The notes under the pieces: model-generated | The model's input: the letters and a program-made list of their open reading frames with translations, nothing else | What the model was told of the DNA's origin: nothing | Database searches by the model: none | DNA from: Lachnospiraceae bacterium | Lineage (GTDB): Bacteria; Bacillota; Clostridia; Lachnospirales; Lachnospiraceae | Direction of reading: 5' to 3' | NCBI GenBank assembly: GCA_900772685.1 | Contig: CAAGRP010000296.1 | Coordinates: forward strand, 1 to 9,834 | DNA length: 9,834 nt | Program-made: the position numbers and the translations under genes | Part shown: piece after piece, positions 1 through 5,400 of the stretch | Position numbering within the stretch: position 1 is the stretch's first letter | How the letters are laid out: each line of letters begins with the position of its first letter

Positions 1-1215
1 AGGTGCAGCAGGTGCAAGTATTATATCGTATTTAGAAAATGCCTTATCAAACGATTTTTTTATAAGTGCCTTTGTCCTTAATGCCTTGAGGTAATATGCA
101 TCATAGTAGCCTGAGCTTAAAACAAACGAACCGAGCATTATCCTTCGTTTCACCTCGGAACCGAAGCCCTGTGATCTTGTTTTTTTATACATATCATGCA
201 GACCGACATAATCCTTTGCCCTGTATCCGTATTTGACACCGTCAAATCTTTCAAGATTAGAGCTTGCCTCCGCAGATGCTATTACATAGTATGCAGGTAT
301 TGCATATTCAAGCATTCCGAGGCTGAATTCTTCTACCTCTGCCCCATTTTTCTTAAGGATATCAGCTGCGGCATATATCGCTTCCTTAACGGATTTCTGA
401 AGTCCGTCTCCGAAATACTCTGAAGGTATACCGATCTTAAGTCCCTCTACCGATTCTCCAAGGACCTTTGTGAATCCGTAATCATCCATTTCTATGGATG
501 TTGAATCCCTTTTGTCCTTTCCTGCGATTATCTCCATCATTGCCGCACAGTCACGTACATCCTTTGCTATAGGTCCTATCTGATCAAGTGATGAGCCATA
601 GGCAATAAGACCGTAACGAGATACAGCACCGTATGTAGGCTTTAATCCCGTAACACCGCAAAATGAGCTTGGCTGTCTTATAGAGCCGCCCGTATCACTT
701 CCAAGTGCTACAGGTGCCTCACATGCAGCAACAGCAGCGCATGATCCTCCTGAAGATCCTCCCGGAACATGACCTTTATCTGCCGGATTTTTTGTCGGGC
801 CGAAATATGAGGTCTCGGTCGTTGAACCCATGGCAAATTCGTCCATATTGGTCTTTCCTATTATGATCATTCCTGCAGCTTTTAATCTTTCTACCGCAGT
901 AGCATCATAAGTCGGTACAAATCCGTCAAGTATCTTAGATGCACATGTTGTTTTTATTCCTTTTGTACATATATTATCTTTAACGGCGATCGGAACTCCC
1001 GCAAGTGCGGAAGCAATATTTCCGTTATCAATTTCTTTCTGCTGACGCACGGCCTGTGCATAAGCATCTTCTTTATTTAAGGTTATATAGGCATTTATAT
1101 CCTTGTCTTTTTCTTCTATTACAGCAAAGTATGCGTCAAGCGCTTCTTTTACCGAAATTTCCTTGGAATGTATCTTTTCGGCAAGTTCTACGGCTGTAAG
1201 TGCTGATATATCCAT
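1..1215 (-). CDS. gatA: Glutamyl/aspartyl-tRNA amidotransferase subunit A (partial, C-terminus off left edge)
   Basis: This is the amidase subunit of the GatCAB complex. It hydrolyses glutamine and passes the ammonia to GatB, which converts misacylated Glu-tRNA(Gln) and Asp-tRNA(Asn) to the correct amides in the cytoplasm. Exactly 405 codons are visible; the family is usually about 490 residues, so roughly 80 C-terminal residues lie outside the window. The amidase-signature triad is intact: Lys79 in AVKDN, cis-Ser154 in PGGSSGGS and nucleophile Ser178 in DTGGSIRQP. These numbers match those known for bacterial GatA. The ATG at 1215 has an AGGAGGA site at about 1219-1225 that overlaps the gatC stop codon, so gatC and gatA are translationally close. 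gatB would be expected next, off the left edge. The reading frame is open to the boundary with no defects. Confidence 0.97.
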   Translation of the reverse strand, partial: MDISALTAVELAEKIHSKEISVKEALDAYFAVIEEKDKDINAYITLNKEDAYAQAVRQQKEIDNGNIASALAGVPIAVKDNICTKGIKTTCASKILDGFVPTYDATAVERLKAAGMIIIGKTNMDEFAMGSTTETSYFGPTKNPADKGHVPGGSSGGSCAAVAACEAPVALGSDTGGSIRQPSSFCGVTGLKPTYGAVSRYGLIAYGSSLDQIGPIAKDVRDCAAMMEIIAGKDKRDSTSIEMDDYGFTKVLGESVEGLKIGIPSEYFGDGLQKSVKEAIYAAADILKKNGAEVEEFSLGMLEYAIPAYYVIASAEASSNLERFDGVKYGYRAKDYVGLHDMYKKTRSQGFGSEVKRRIMLGSFVLSSGYYDAYYLKALRTKALIKKSFDKAFSKYDIILAPAAP

Positions 1216-1223
1216 AAGTCCTC

Positions 1224-1517
1224 CTATTCAACCGTTTTCGGTACCTGATACTGGCCGTCATACTCCTGCGGTGCATTGGCCAGCATATTATCTCTATCAT
1301 CGGTGTTTGTGACAACATCCTCCCTGAAGACGTTATCGAAATCGAAAACATGAGACATGGGCTCAATATCCGATGTATCAAGCTCATTTAACTTATCAAT
1401 ATAATCAAGCATTTTTTGCATATCAGATCTTGCCTGCTCTTTTTCCTCGTCAGTTAAAAATAATTTTGCCAGAATGCCGACATAATCTATCGTTTCTTCG
1501 CTAATAATATTTGCCAT
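1224..1517 (-). CDS. gatC: Glutamyl/aspartyl-tRNA amidotransferase subunit C
   Basis: A 97-residue GatC, the small subunit that wraps around the GatA-GatB interface and stabilises the amidotransferase complex. The length is normal (about 95-100). Family features visible are the N-terminal 'ISEETIDYVGILAKLFL' helix, the Asp/Glu-rich middle helix with 'MLDYIDKLNELDT', and the 'IEPMSHVFD' and 'NVFREDVV' segments that contact GatA. The ATG at 1517 follows the dapL stop by only 10 bases, and its AGAGGT site abuts that stop. gatA starts 8 bases after this gene's TAG. The gene is therefore the middle member of a dapL-gatC-gatA transcription unit read toward the left edge. Confidence 0.96.
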   Translation of the reverse strand: MANIISEETIDYVGILAKLFLTDEEKEQARSDMQKMLDYIDKLNELDTSDIEPMSHVFDFDNVFREDVVTNTDDRDNMLANAPQEYDGQYQVPKTVE

Positions 1518-1527
1518 AAAAAACCTC

Positions 1528-2742
1528 TTAAAGCTTCTGAATGCGTTCTATTGCTTTCACTGTGTTTTCATATGTTCCAAAGCCTGTCAGTCGGAAATAT
1601 CCTTCGCCGCTCGGTCCGAAGCCCGATCCCGGTGTTCCGACTACTCCTGCTTCATTTAAAAGCTTGTCGAAGAAATCCCATGAAGACATATGGTCCGGTG
1701 TCTTAAGCCATACATAAGGTGCATTTACCCCACCGAAAACAGTATATCCGGCATTTTTAAGGCCGTTATATATATATCCGGCATTCTTCATATAATAAGC
1801 AACCTGCTCTTTTAACTCAGCCTTTCCTTCAGCACTGTAGCAGGCCTCTCCCGCTCTCTGGACAATATACGGAGCACCGTTATATTTTGTTCCGTGTCTT
1901 CTTGCCCAAAGGCTGTGAAGCATCACATCGCCTTTTTTGATGTCCTTAGGAATAACGGTGAATCCGAGTCGAAGTCCCGTAAATCCGGCGTTCTTTGAAA
2001 AGCTTCGAAGCTCGATAGCACAGTTTCTTGCTCCCTCGCATTCATATATAGAATGAGGAACATCTTCTTCGGAAATATATGCTTCATATGCCGAATCGAA
2101 TATTATGACTGCGCCGACTTTATTTGCATAGTCGACCCATACCTGAAGCTGTTCCTTTGTAAGTGTCGTTCCTGTAGGATTGTTCGGATAGCAAAGATAG
2201 ATAAGATCCGGTGTTTCCTTAGGAAGCTCAGGTACGAAATTGTTTTCGGCGGTACATGGCATATATATTACATTAGTAAATACAGAAGCAGCTTCATCCC
2301 AGTCTCCTGCTCTTCCTGCCATTACATTTGAATCAACATAAACTGGATATACAGGATCGCATACAGCAACCCTGCAGTCATTGCTGAATATTTCCTGAAT
2401 GTTTGAACAGTCACATTTTGCACCGTCCGAAACAAATATCTCGTCAGCAGATACTTCTATCCCTCTTGAAGAATAATCTTCTCTTGCGATTGCATTTCTT
2501 AGGAAATCATATCCAAGATCAGGAGCATAGCCTCTGAACGTCTCTTTAACAGCCATCTCGTCAACAGCCTTGTGCAGTGCTTTTATTACAGCAGGTGCAA
2601 GGGGAAGCGTTACATCGCCTATCCCGAGACGTATGATGTTTTTATCCGGATTAGCTTCCGCATATGCATTTACTTTTTTACCTATCGTAGAGAAAAGATA
2701 GCTTCCCGGAAGTTTCAAATAATTTTCATTAAGATTCCACAT
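1528..2742 (-). CDS. dapL: LL-diaminopimelate aminotransferase
   Basis: A PLP-dependent fold-type I aminotransferase. It transfers an amino group from glutamate to tetrahydrodipicolinate, giving LL-diaminopimelate in one step for lysine and peptidoglycan synthesis. From the ATG at 2742 the protein is 404 residues, the usual DapL length. It begins MWNLNENYLKLPGSYLFSTI, followed by the family-typical RLGIGDVT. Further landmarks are YPNNPTG (about 185-191), FDSAYEAY (215-222) and the Schiff-base lysine Lys250 in SFSKNAGFTG. The frame stays open to a TTG at 2808, but that codon lies inside the -35 hexamer. The ATG at 2742 has ACGAGGT seven bases upstream and starts at the conserved N-terminus. 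It is the first gene of the dapL-gatC-gatA unit. Its leader is short, about 30 bases, so there is no room for a lysine riboswitch. Confidence 0.95.
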   Translation of the reverse strand: MWNLNENYLKLPGSYLFSTIGKKVNAYAEANPDKNIIRLGIGDVTLPLAPAVIKALHKAVDEMAVKETFRGYAPDLGYDFLRNAIAREDYSSRGIEVSADEIFVSDGAKCDCSNIQEIFSNDCRVAVCDPVYPVYVDSNVMAGRAGDWDEAASVFTNVIYMPCTAENNFVPELPKETPDLIYLCYPNNPTGTTLTKEQLQVWVDYANKVGAVIIFDSAYEAYISEEDVPHSIYECEGARNCAIELRSFSKNAGFTGLRLGFTVIPKDIKKGDVMLHSLWARRHGTKYNGAPYIVQRAGEACYSAEGKAELKEQVAYYMKNAGYIYNGLKNAGYTVFGGVNAPYVWLKTPDHMSSWDFFDKLLNEAGVVGTPGSGFGPSGEGYFRLTGFGTYENTVKAIERIQKL

Positions 2743-2779
2743 AAGCAATACCTCGTTTAGTTTAAAAAATATCACACTA

Positions 2780-2808
2780 ATGATATAACGATATGCTGAA
2801 TTTATCAA
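2780..2808 (-). promoter_or_regulatory. Candidate sigma-70/sigma-A promoter of dapL-gatC-gatA
   Basis: On the minus strand, TTGATA (2803-2808) and TATCAT (2780-2785) are separated by 17 bases, each one or two mismatches from consensus. The expected start of transcription, near 2773, leaves a leader of about 30 bases to the dapL ATG. Recognised by eye, not tested. Confidence 0.6.
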
Positions 2809-2861
2809 ATAGTTTTTGTCTCAATCGCCCAAACAGTCATATGCACATATCGCTCATATAC

Positions 2862-2890
2862 AAAAAGGCTACTGCCCAAGCAGTAGCCTT
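2862..2890 (-). terminator. Intrinsic terminator of yceD-rpmF
   Basis: A perfect 11-bp stem, AAGGCTACTGC (2865-2875) with GCAGTAGCCTT (2880-2890), has a 4-base loop. Read on the minus strand it runs into five T residues at 2866-2862. It lies 12 bases past the rpmF stop codon and before the dapL promoter, so it separates the two units. Confidence 0.88.
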
Positions 2891-2902
2891 GAATGTTTTT
2901 AA

Positions 2903-3085
2903 TTAATCATTAACTTCGATAACCTGTTTCTTATTATAGGTTCCGCAAGCCTTGCAAACTCTGTGCGGCATTGTAAGCGCACCGCATTTGTCACATTTAA
3001 TAAGATTCGGAGCTGTCATTTTCCAGTTAGCTCTTCTTTTATCTCTTCTGGCTCTTGAAGTTTTATTCTTTGGACAGATAGACAC
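2903..3085 (-). CDS. rpmF: 50S ribosomal protein L32 (zinc-ribbon form)
   Basis: A 60-residue bL32 of the large ribosomal subunit. The start MSICPKNKTSRARRDKRRAN is the basic L32 signature. It is followed by a zinc ribbon with Cys31-x2-Cys34 and Cys44-x2-Cys47, so this is the zinc-binding (C+) form. The start codon is GTG at 3085, chosen because a strong AAGGAGGT site (about 3092-3099) precedes it by 6 bases and the protein then begins where L32 begins. That binding site lies within the last codons of yceD, whose stop is 2 bases upstream, so the genes are tightly coupled. An intrinsic terminator follows. The yceD-rpmF pairing is widespread in bacteria. Confidence 0.97.
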   Translation of the reverse strand: MSICPKNKTSRARRDKRRANWKMTAPNLIKCDKCGALTMPHRVCKACGTYNKKQVIEVND

Positions 3086-3087
3086 GG

Positions 3088-3606
3088 TTATACCTCCTTA
3101 TACTGACTAAATATATCTTTTATAGCAGCCATTCTCGGGTCGGTCACTTCATCTTTACAGCTGCAAGCCCCTATATTAAGGTTTGCACCGCACCGACTGC
3201 AGATTCCTTTGCAATCTTCTCTGCACAGCACTCGAATCGGCCATCGCAGCAGGATCTCATCCATGAAAAGCATCTCGGGAAACAACTGTTTTTCTATGAT
3301 AAAAAACGCATCATCGTCCCTCTCTTCTTCAGGCTGCTTCATATCAACCTTACGTTTATCTTCAAACTTGACATTGTATCTTACCGGCTCAAGGCATCTC
3401 GAACACGGTATGATAACATCAGCCGCTCCGGAATAAGTGATCTCTAAGACCTGATCTCCGAGATTTGAAATATCCAATATCATCGGACCGATCTGTTCCA
3501 CCTTGTGATCCACATCTTCGACATTTATCTTCGATATGACATTATCAAGGCTGTATTCTTTTTTTCCGCCGTCAATCTGAAGCAATTTAGAAAGGTCTAT
3601 ATTCAT
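3088..3606 (-). CDS. yceD: YceD/DUF177 family protein
   Basis: A 172-residue member of the DUF177 (YceD) family, which is almost always encoded just upstream of rpmF. Work on plant and bacterial relatives links the family to 23S rRNA accumulation or processing; the exact biochemical role is not settled. Visible features are the conserved Cys68-x2-Cys71 in IPCSRCLEPV and an acidic stretch near residues 92-100. A C-terminal Cys cluster (128, 132, 136, 139, 148, 150), including LCREDCKGICSRCGANLN, probably binds a metal. The ATG at 3606 has AGGAG at 3613-3617 with 6-base spacing. The stop is 2 bases from the rpmF GTG. Ancestrally the gene would have followed ackA; an IS30-family element now lies upstream. 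Confidence 0.92.
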   Translation of the reverse strand: MNIDLSKLLQIDGGKKEYSLDNVISKINVEDVDHKVEQIGPMILDISNLGDQVLEITYSGAADVIIPCSRCLEPVRYNVKFEDKRKVDMKQPEEERDDDAFFIIEKQLFPEMLFMDEILLRWPIRVLCREDCKGICSRCGANLNIGACSCKDEVTDPRMAAIKDIFSQYKEV

Positions 3607-3632
3607 TTCAGACTCCTAACCACACTTTGAAG

Positions 3633-3661
3633 AGTATATCTGTATTATAAGACGTTGTCAA
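3633..3661 (-). promoter_or_regulatory. Near-consensus promoter of yceD-rpmF
   Basis: On the minus strand, TTGACA (3656-3661, consensus -35) and TATACT (3633-3638) are 17 bases apart. Predicted transcription begins near 3626, leaving about a 20-base leader to the yceD ATG. The promoter lies between the IS element and yceD, so the insertion should not have removed it. Confidence 0.75.
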
Positions 3662-3665
3662 GCAA

Positions 3666-3691
3666 AACTTCTGCATATTAAAGCAAAAGTT
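3666..3691. repeat. Small hairpin at the insertion target (possible former ackA terminator)
   Basis: AACTTCTGC (3666-3674) pairs with GCAAAAGTT (3683-3691) with one mismatch and an 8-base loop. Read on the minus strand the stem is followed by TTTTG. If the IS element and one target copy are removed, this hairpin lies about 15 bases past the ackA stop codon. It could have been a weak terminator or attenuator between ackA and yceD. The stem is GC-poor, so this is tentative. Confidence 0.4.
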
Positions 3692-3697
3692 GTAAAT
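3684..3697. repeat. Left copy of direct repeat flanking the IS element (probable target duplication)
   Basis: CAAAAGTTGTAAAT immediately precedes the element and recurs exactly at 5380-5393 on its other side. The match extends to 16 bases (AG added, 3682-3697 against 5378-5393) if the last two bases of the right inverted repeat are counted. Short IS30 duplications of 2-3 bp are usual; this is longer. Confidence 0.75.
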
Positions 3698-3698
3698 A

Positions 3699-3729
3699 CT
3701 GAAGTGAAAAGTTTATTTCCACTTTGAAA
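3699..3729 (+). repeat. Left terminal inverted repeat of the IS30 element
   Basis: 31 bases, identical to the reverse complement of 5349-5379. It contains TTATTTCCACTT (3713-3724), which recurs as a direct copy at 3757-3768; the repeated core may be a transposase contact site. Confidence 0.9.
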
Positions 3730-3774
3730 GGAGCAAAGTAGATTTTAGTCTTTCACTTATTTCCACTTACACTA

Positions 3775-3803
3775 TTGTTGCATTTAGTCTTACACTTTAT
3801 ATA
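3775..3803 (+). promoter_or_regulatory. Weak candidate promoter of the transposase gene
   Basis: TTGTTG (3775-3780) and TATATA (3798-3803) are 17 bases apart. Transcription would begin near 3810. Such a transcript would lack the left arm of the hairpin at 3798-3833. The -35 match is poor. Confidence 0.4.
3777..3796 (+). repeat. Left copy of subterminal inverted repeat inside the IS
   Basis: GTTGCATTTAGTCTTACACT matches the reverse complement of 5262-5281 at 18 of 20 positions. The pair lies inside the terminal repeats and outside the transposase gene. Confidence 0.75.
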
Positions 3804-3833
3804 CCTGACAGCCATTGGAAAGGCAGGTATATA
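3798..3833 (+). promoter_or_regulatory. Hairpin covering the transposase ribosome-binding site and start
   Basis: TATATACCTG (3798-3807) pairs perfectly with CAGGTATATA (3824-3833), with a 16-base loop. The right arm contains part of the AGGCAGGT site and the first base of the ATG. A transcript entering from outside the element would include both arms and could hide the start. A transcript from the internal promoter would start after the left arm. Confidence 0.6.
3804..3815 (+). repeat. Left copy of 12-bp perfect inverted repeat flanking the transposase gene
   Basis: CCTGACAGCCAT is the exact reverse complement of ATGGCTGTCAGG at 5123-5134, ten bases after the transposase stop. It overlaps the ribosome-binding-site hairpin. 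Confidence 0.75.
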
Positions 3834-5113
3834 TGAGTGCTAATAATTCTTTTTCACATTTAACATTAGAAGAAAGACGTATTATCCTTACCGGCATTAC
3901 CAATGGCTCTTCAAAAACAGCCATAGCCCAAACTATCGGTAAAGACAAATCTACTATAGGCAAGGAAATAAAGCTCCACCGGTCTCTTACACACAAATGT
4001 AAGATGCCTCTTGAGTGTAATAATTACCGTAAATGTCCATATGGAAGACAGTGCACATCTGATTGTCCTGAATACGTTCCTTTTAAGTGCTCTCGCCGAG
4101 ACAGAACTCCTGGTGCCTGTAACGGATGTTCCAACTGGACAAAGTGTCGTTTTGATAAATATACCTATTGTCCAGAGGATGCTCAAATGGATTATCGGAC
4201 TGTTTTGATCGATTCCAGACAAGGTGTCAACCTTACTGTTTCAGAAGCTAGGGCAATTGCTGATATTGTAGGTCCTCTTCTTAAAAAAGGACAATCTCCT
4301 TATCAGATCATAGTTGATCATCCTGAGATTGGAATTACCGAAAAGACACTTTATAACTATATCGAAGGTGATATCTTCCATGAAATCGCTGGAATTACCG
4401 CAATGGATCTACGCAGACAGGTTTCACGCAAGATGTCTAAAAAGAAAGCAAATGGATACAAAAAGCGTGCAGACAGGAAGTATCTTAAGGGACGCACTTA
4501 TAAGGACTATAAACTATATATTGAGGAAAATCCAAACGTGTTCGTTACTCAAATGGATACGGTATATAACAACGAAAGTCATGGACCTTTCATCCAGACT
4601 TTTAAGTTCATTAATGCCGGGATTATTTTTGCCTTACTTCATAATTCCAAAACATCAGTATCTATGAAGCAGGGGATTGACCTTCTGGAATCTATTTTAG
4701 GTACAGAAGTATTTCGGAAATATGTGCACATCCTCCTAACAGACAGAGGCACTGAGTTCTCTGCTGCTGATGCTATGGAAACCGGTGCAGATAACACAAG
4801 GCGTACAAGAGTATTTTATTGTGACCCAATGCAGTCCGGACAGAAAGGATCTCTGGAAAACAAACACATCGAGTTAAGATATATTCTTCCAAAGGATACT
4901 GACTTACATGCTTTAGGACTTGTAGATCAGGATGCATTAAACACTGTCCTTAGCCATGTCAATTCAGCTCCTGTAGAGAAACTGGGTGGTAAGAGTCCTC
5001 TTGACGTTACCGACTTTATGTATCACGATTTATTTGAAAAGCTTGAAGCTTTTGGTCTTCATAAAATAGAGAAAGATAAGGTTGTGTTAAAACCTTACCT
5101 TCTCAAAAAATAA
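3833..5113 (+). CDS. IS30-family DDE transposase with Cys-rich insert
   Basis: This gene encodes the enzyme that cuts and joins the element's ends. From the ATG at 3833 it is 426 residues. The ATG is preferred over an in-frame TTG at 3815 because AGGCAGGT lies just upstream. An N-terminal helix-turn-helix resembles IS30 (LTLEERRIILTGITNGSSKTAIAQTIG, about residues 10-36, then DKSTIGKEI). Next comes a region with ten cysteines in residues 56-113, likely metal-binding. A second helical DNA-binding part follows (about 135-180, including TLYNYIE). The catalytic core has Asp242 in VTQMDTVYN, Asp304 in LTDRGTEF and probable Glu342 in QKGSLEN, followed by IELRYILPK as in other IS30 enzymes. The C-terminus is lysine-rich (LKPYLLKK). 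No frameshift or stop is seen. Similar Cys-rich IS30 transposases are common in clostridia, to my knowledge. Confidence 0.95.
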   Translation: MSANNSFSHLTLEERRIILTGITNGSSKTAIAQTIGKDKSTIGKEIKLHRSLTHKCKMPLECNNYRKCPYGRQCTSDCPEYVPFKCSRRDRTPGACNGCSNWTKCRFDKYTYCPEDAQMDYRTVLIDSRQGVNLTVSEARAIADIVGPLLKKGQSPYQIIVDHPEIGITEKTLYNYIEGDIFHEIAGITAMDLRRQVSRKMSKKKANGYKKRADRKYLKGRTYKDYKLYIEENPNVFVTQMDTVYNNESHGPFIQTFKFINAGIIFALLHNSKTSVSMKQGIDLLESILGTEVFRKYVHILLTDRGTEFSAADAMETGADNTRRTRVFYCDPMQSGQKGSLENKHIELRYILPKDTDLHALGLVDQDALNTVLSHVNSAPVEKLGGKSPLDVTDFMYHDLFEKLEAFGLHKIEKDKVVLKPYLLKK

Positions 5114-5122
5114 TCTTCACAG

Positions 5123-5134
5123 ATGGCTGTCAGG
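5123..5134 (-). repeat. Right copy of 12-bp perfect inverted repeat
   Basis: ATGGCTGTCAGG, the exact reverse complement of 3804-3815, placed just after the transposase stop codon. Confidence 0.75.
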
Positions 5135-5261
5135 ACAAACATAATATCCATTCAAAAAGTGGAATTTAGTCCTACAACCCAAAAATGTTCGTCTAAAGTC
5201 CGCTTGTTTGCCATGGAATAAAATATTTGTTCGTCGGTCATATCAAGCCTCTGTTATCTTT

Positions 5262-5281
5262 AGTGTAACACTTAATGCAAC
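5262..5281 (-). repeat. Right copy of subterminal inverted repeat
   Basis: The reverse complement reads GTTGCATTAAGTGTTACACT and matches 3777-3796 at 18 of 20 positions. Confidence 0.75.
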
Positions 5282-5292
5282 TTTTGGATAAT

Positions 5293-5334
5293 AAAAAAGC
5301 GACATTTACCCTTTCTGTAAGAGTAAATGCCACT
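5293..5334 (-). terminator. Strong minus-strand intrinsic terminator inside the IS right end
   Basis: Read on the minus strand, AGTGGCATTTAC (5334-5323) pairs with GTAAATGTCGCT (5309-5298), allowing G-U pairs. Four more inner pairs and a 5-base loop make a 16-bp stem. Six T residues follow at 5298-5293. It would stop transcripts coming from pta-ackA before they cross the transposase gene in antisense or reach yceD. In the plus direction the nearest T-run is about 10 bases away, so it is a poor terminator for the transposase. Confidence 0.85.
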
Positions 5335-5348
5335 TCATAAACTACTTT

Positions 5349-5379
5349 TTTCAAAGTGGAAATAAACTTTTCACTTCAG
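5349..5379 (-). repeat. Right terminal inverted repeat of the IS30 element
   Basis: 31 bases, exact reverse complement of 3699-3729; the outer end is CACTTCAG. Confidence 0.9.
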
Positions 5380-5393
5380 CAAAAGTTGTAAAT
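5380..5393. repeat. Right copy of direct repeat flanking the IS element
   Basis: CAAAAGTTGTAAAT, identical to 3684-3697. It lies 7 bases beyond the ackA stop codon. Confidence 0.75.
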
Positions 5394-5400
5394 CCGGTTA

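Larger units (their letters stand above)
5114..5348. other. Non-coding right part of the IS element
   Basis: The 235 bases between the transposase stop and the right terminal repeat hold no convincing gene. They contain the right partners of the 12-bp and 20-bp inverted repeats and the minus-strand terminator. At 5164-5179 there is an ATTTAGTCCTACAACC segment resembling ATTTAGTCTTACACTT (3782-3797) and TTTTAGTCTTTCACTT (3743-3758) at the left end. Confidence 0.6.
3698..5379 (+). mobile_element. Complete IS30-family insertion sequence (about 1.68 kb)
   Basis: The element is bounded by 31-bp perfectly matched terminal inverted repeats at 3699-3729 and 5349-5379, outer end CTGAAGTGAAAAG. It is flanked by a 14 to 16-bp direct repeat and carries one intact transposase gene. 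It lies between ackA and yceD, which are normally neighbours and read on the other strand. Internal features are two more inverted-repeat pairs (3777-3796/5262-5281 and 3804-3815/5123-5134), a hairpin over the transposase ribosome-binding site, and a minus-strand terminator. Identical ends, identical flanking repeats and an undamaged gene point to a fairly recent insertion that may still be able to move. The exact boundary is uncertain by one or two bases. Confidence 0.88.

Noticed and set aside
2743..2808. Longer dapL start (TTG at 2808, adding 22 residues).
   Set aside because: The extension covers the promoter, is hydrophobic and unlike DapL, and has no ribosome-binding site; the ATG at 2742 has one.
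2743..2902. Possible lysine riboswitch or other leader upstream of dapL.
   Set aside because: The predicted leader is only about 30 bases and the rest of the gap is accounted for by the dapL promoter and the rpmF terminator.
3698..3760. Promoter at the IS left end that might drive yceD outward.
   Set aside because: The only combination found (TTCAGT-17-TAATAT on the minus strand) is weak, and yceD already has a near-consensus promoter closer to it.
5114..5348. Passenger gene or small RNA in the right part of the IS.
   Set aside because: No open frame with a ribosome-binding site was seen; the only strong structure is the minus-strand terminator.
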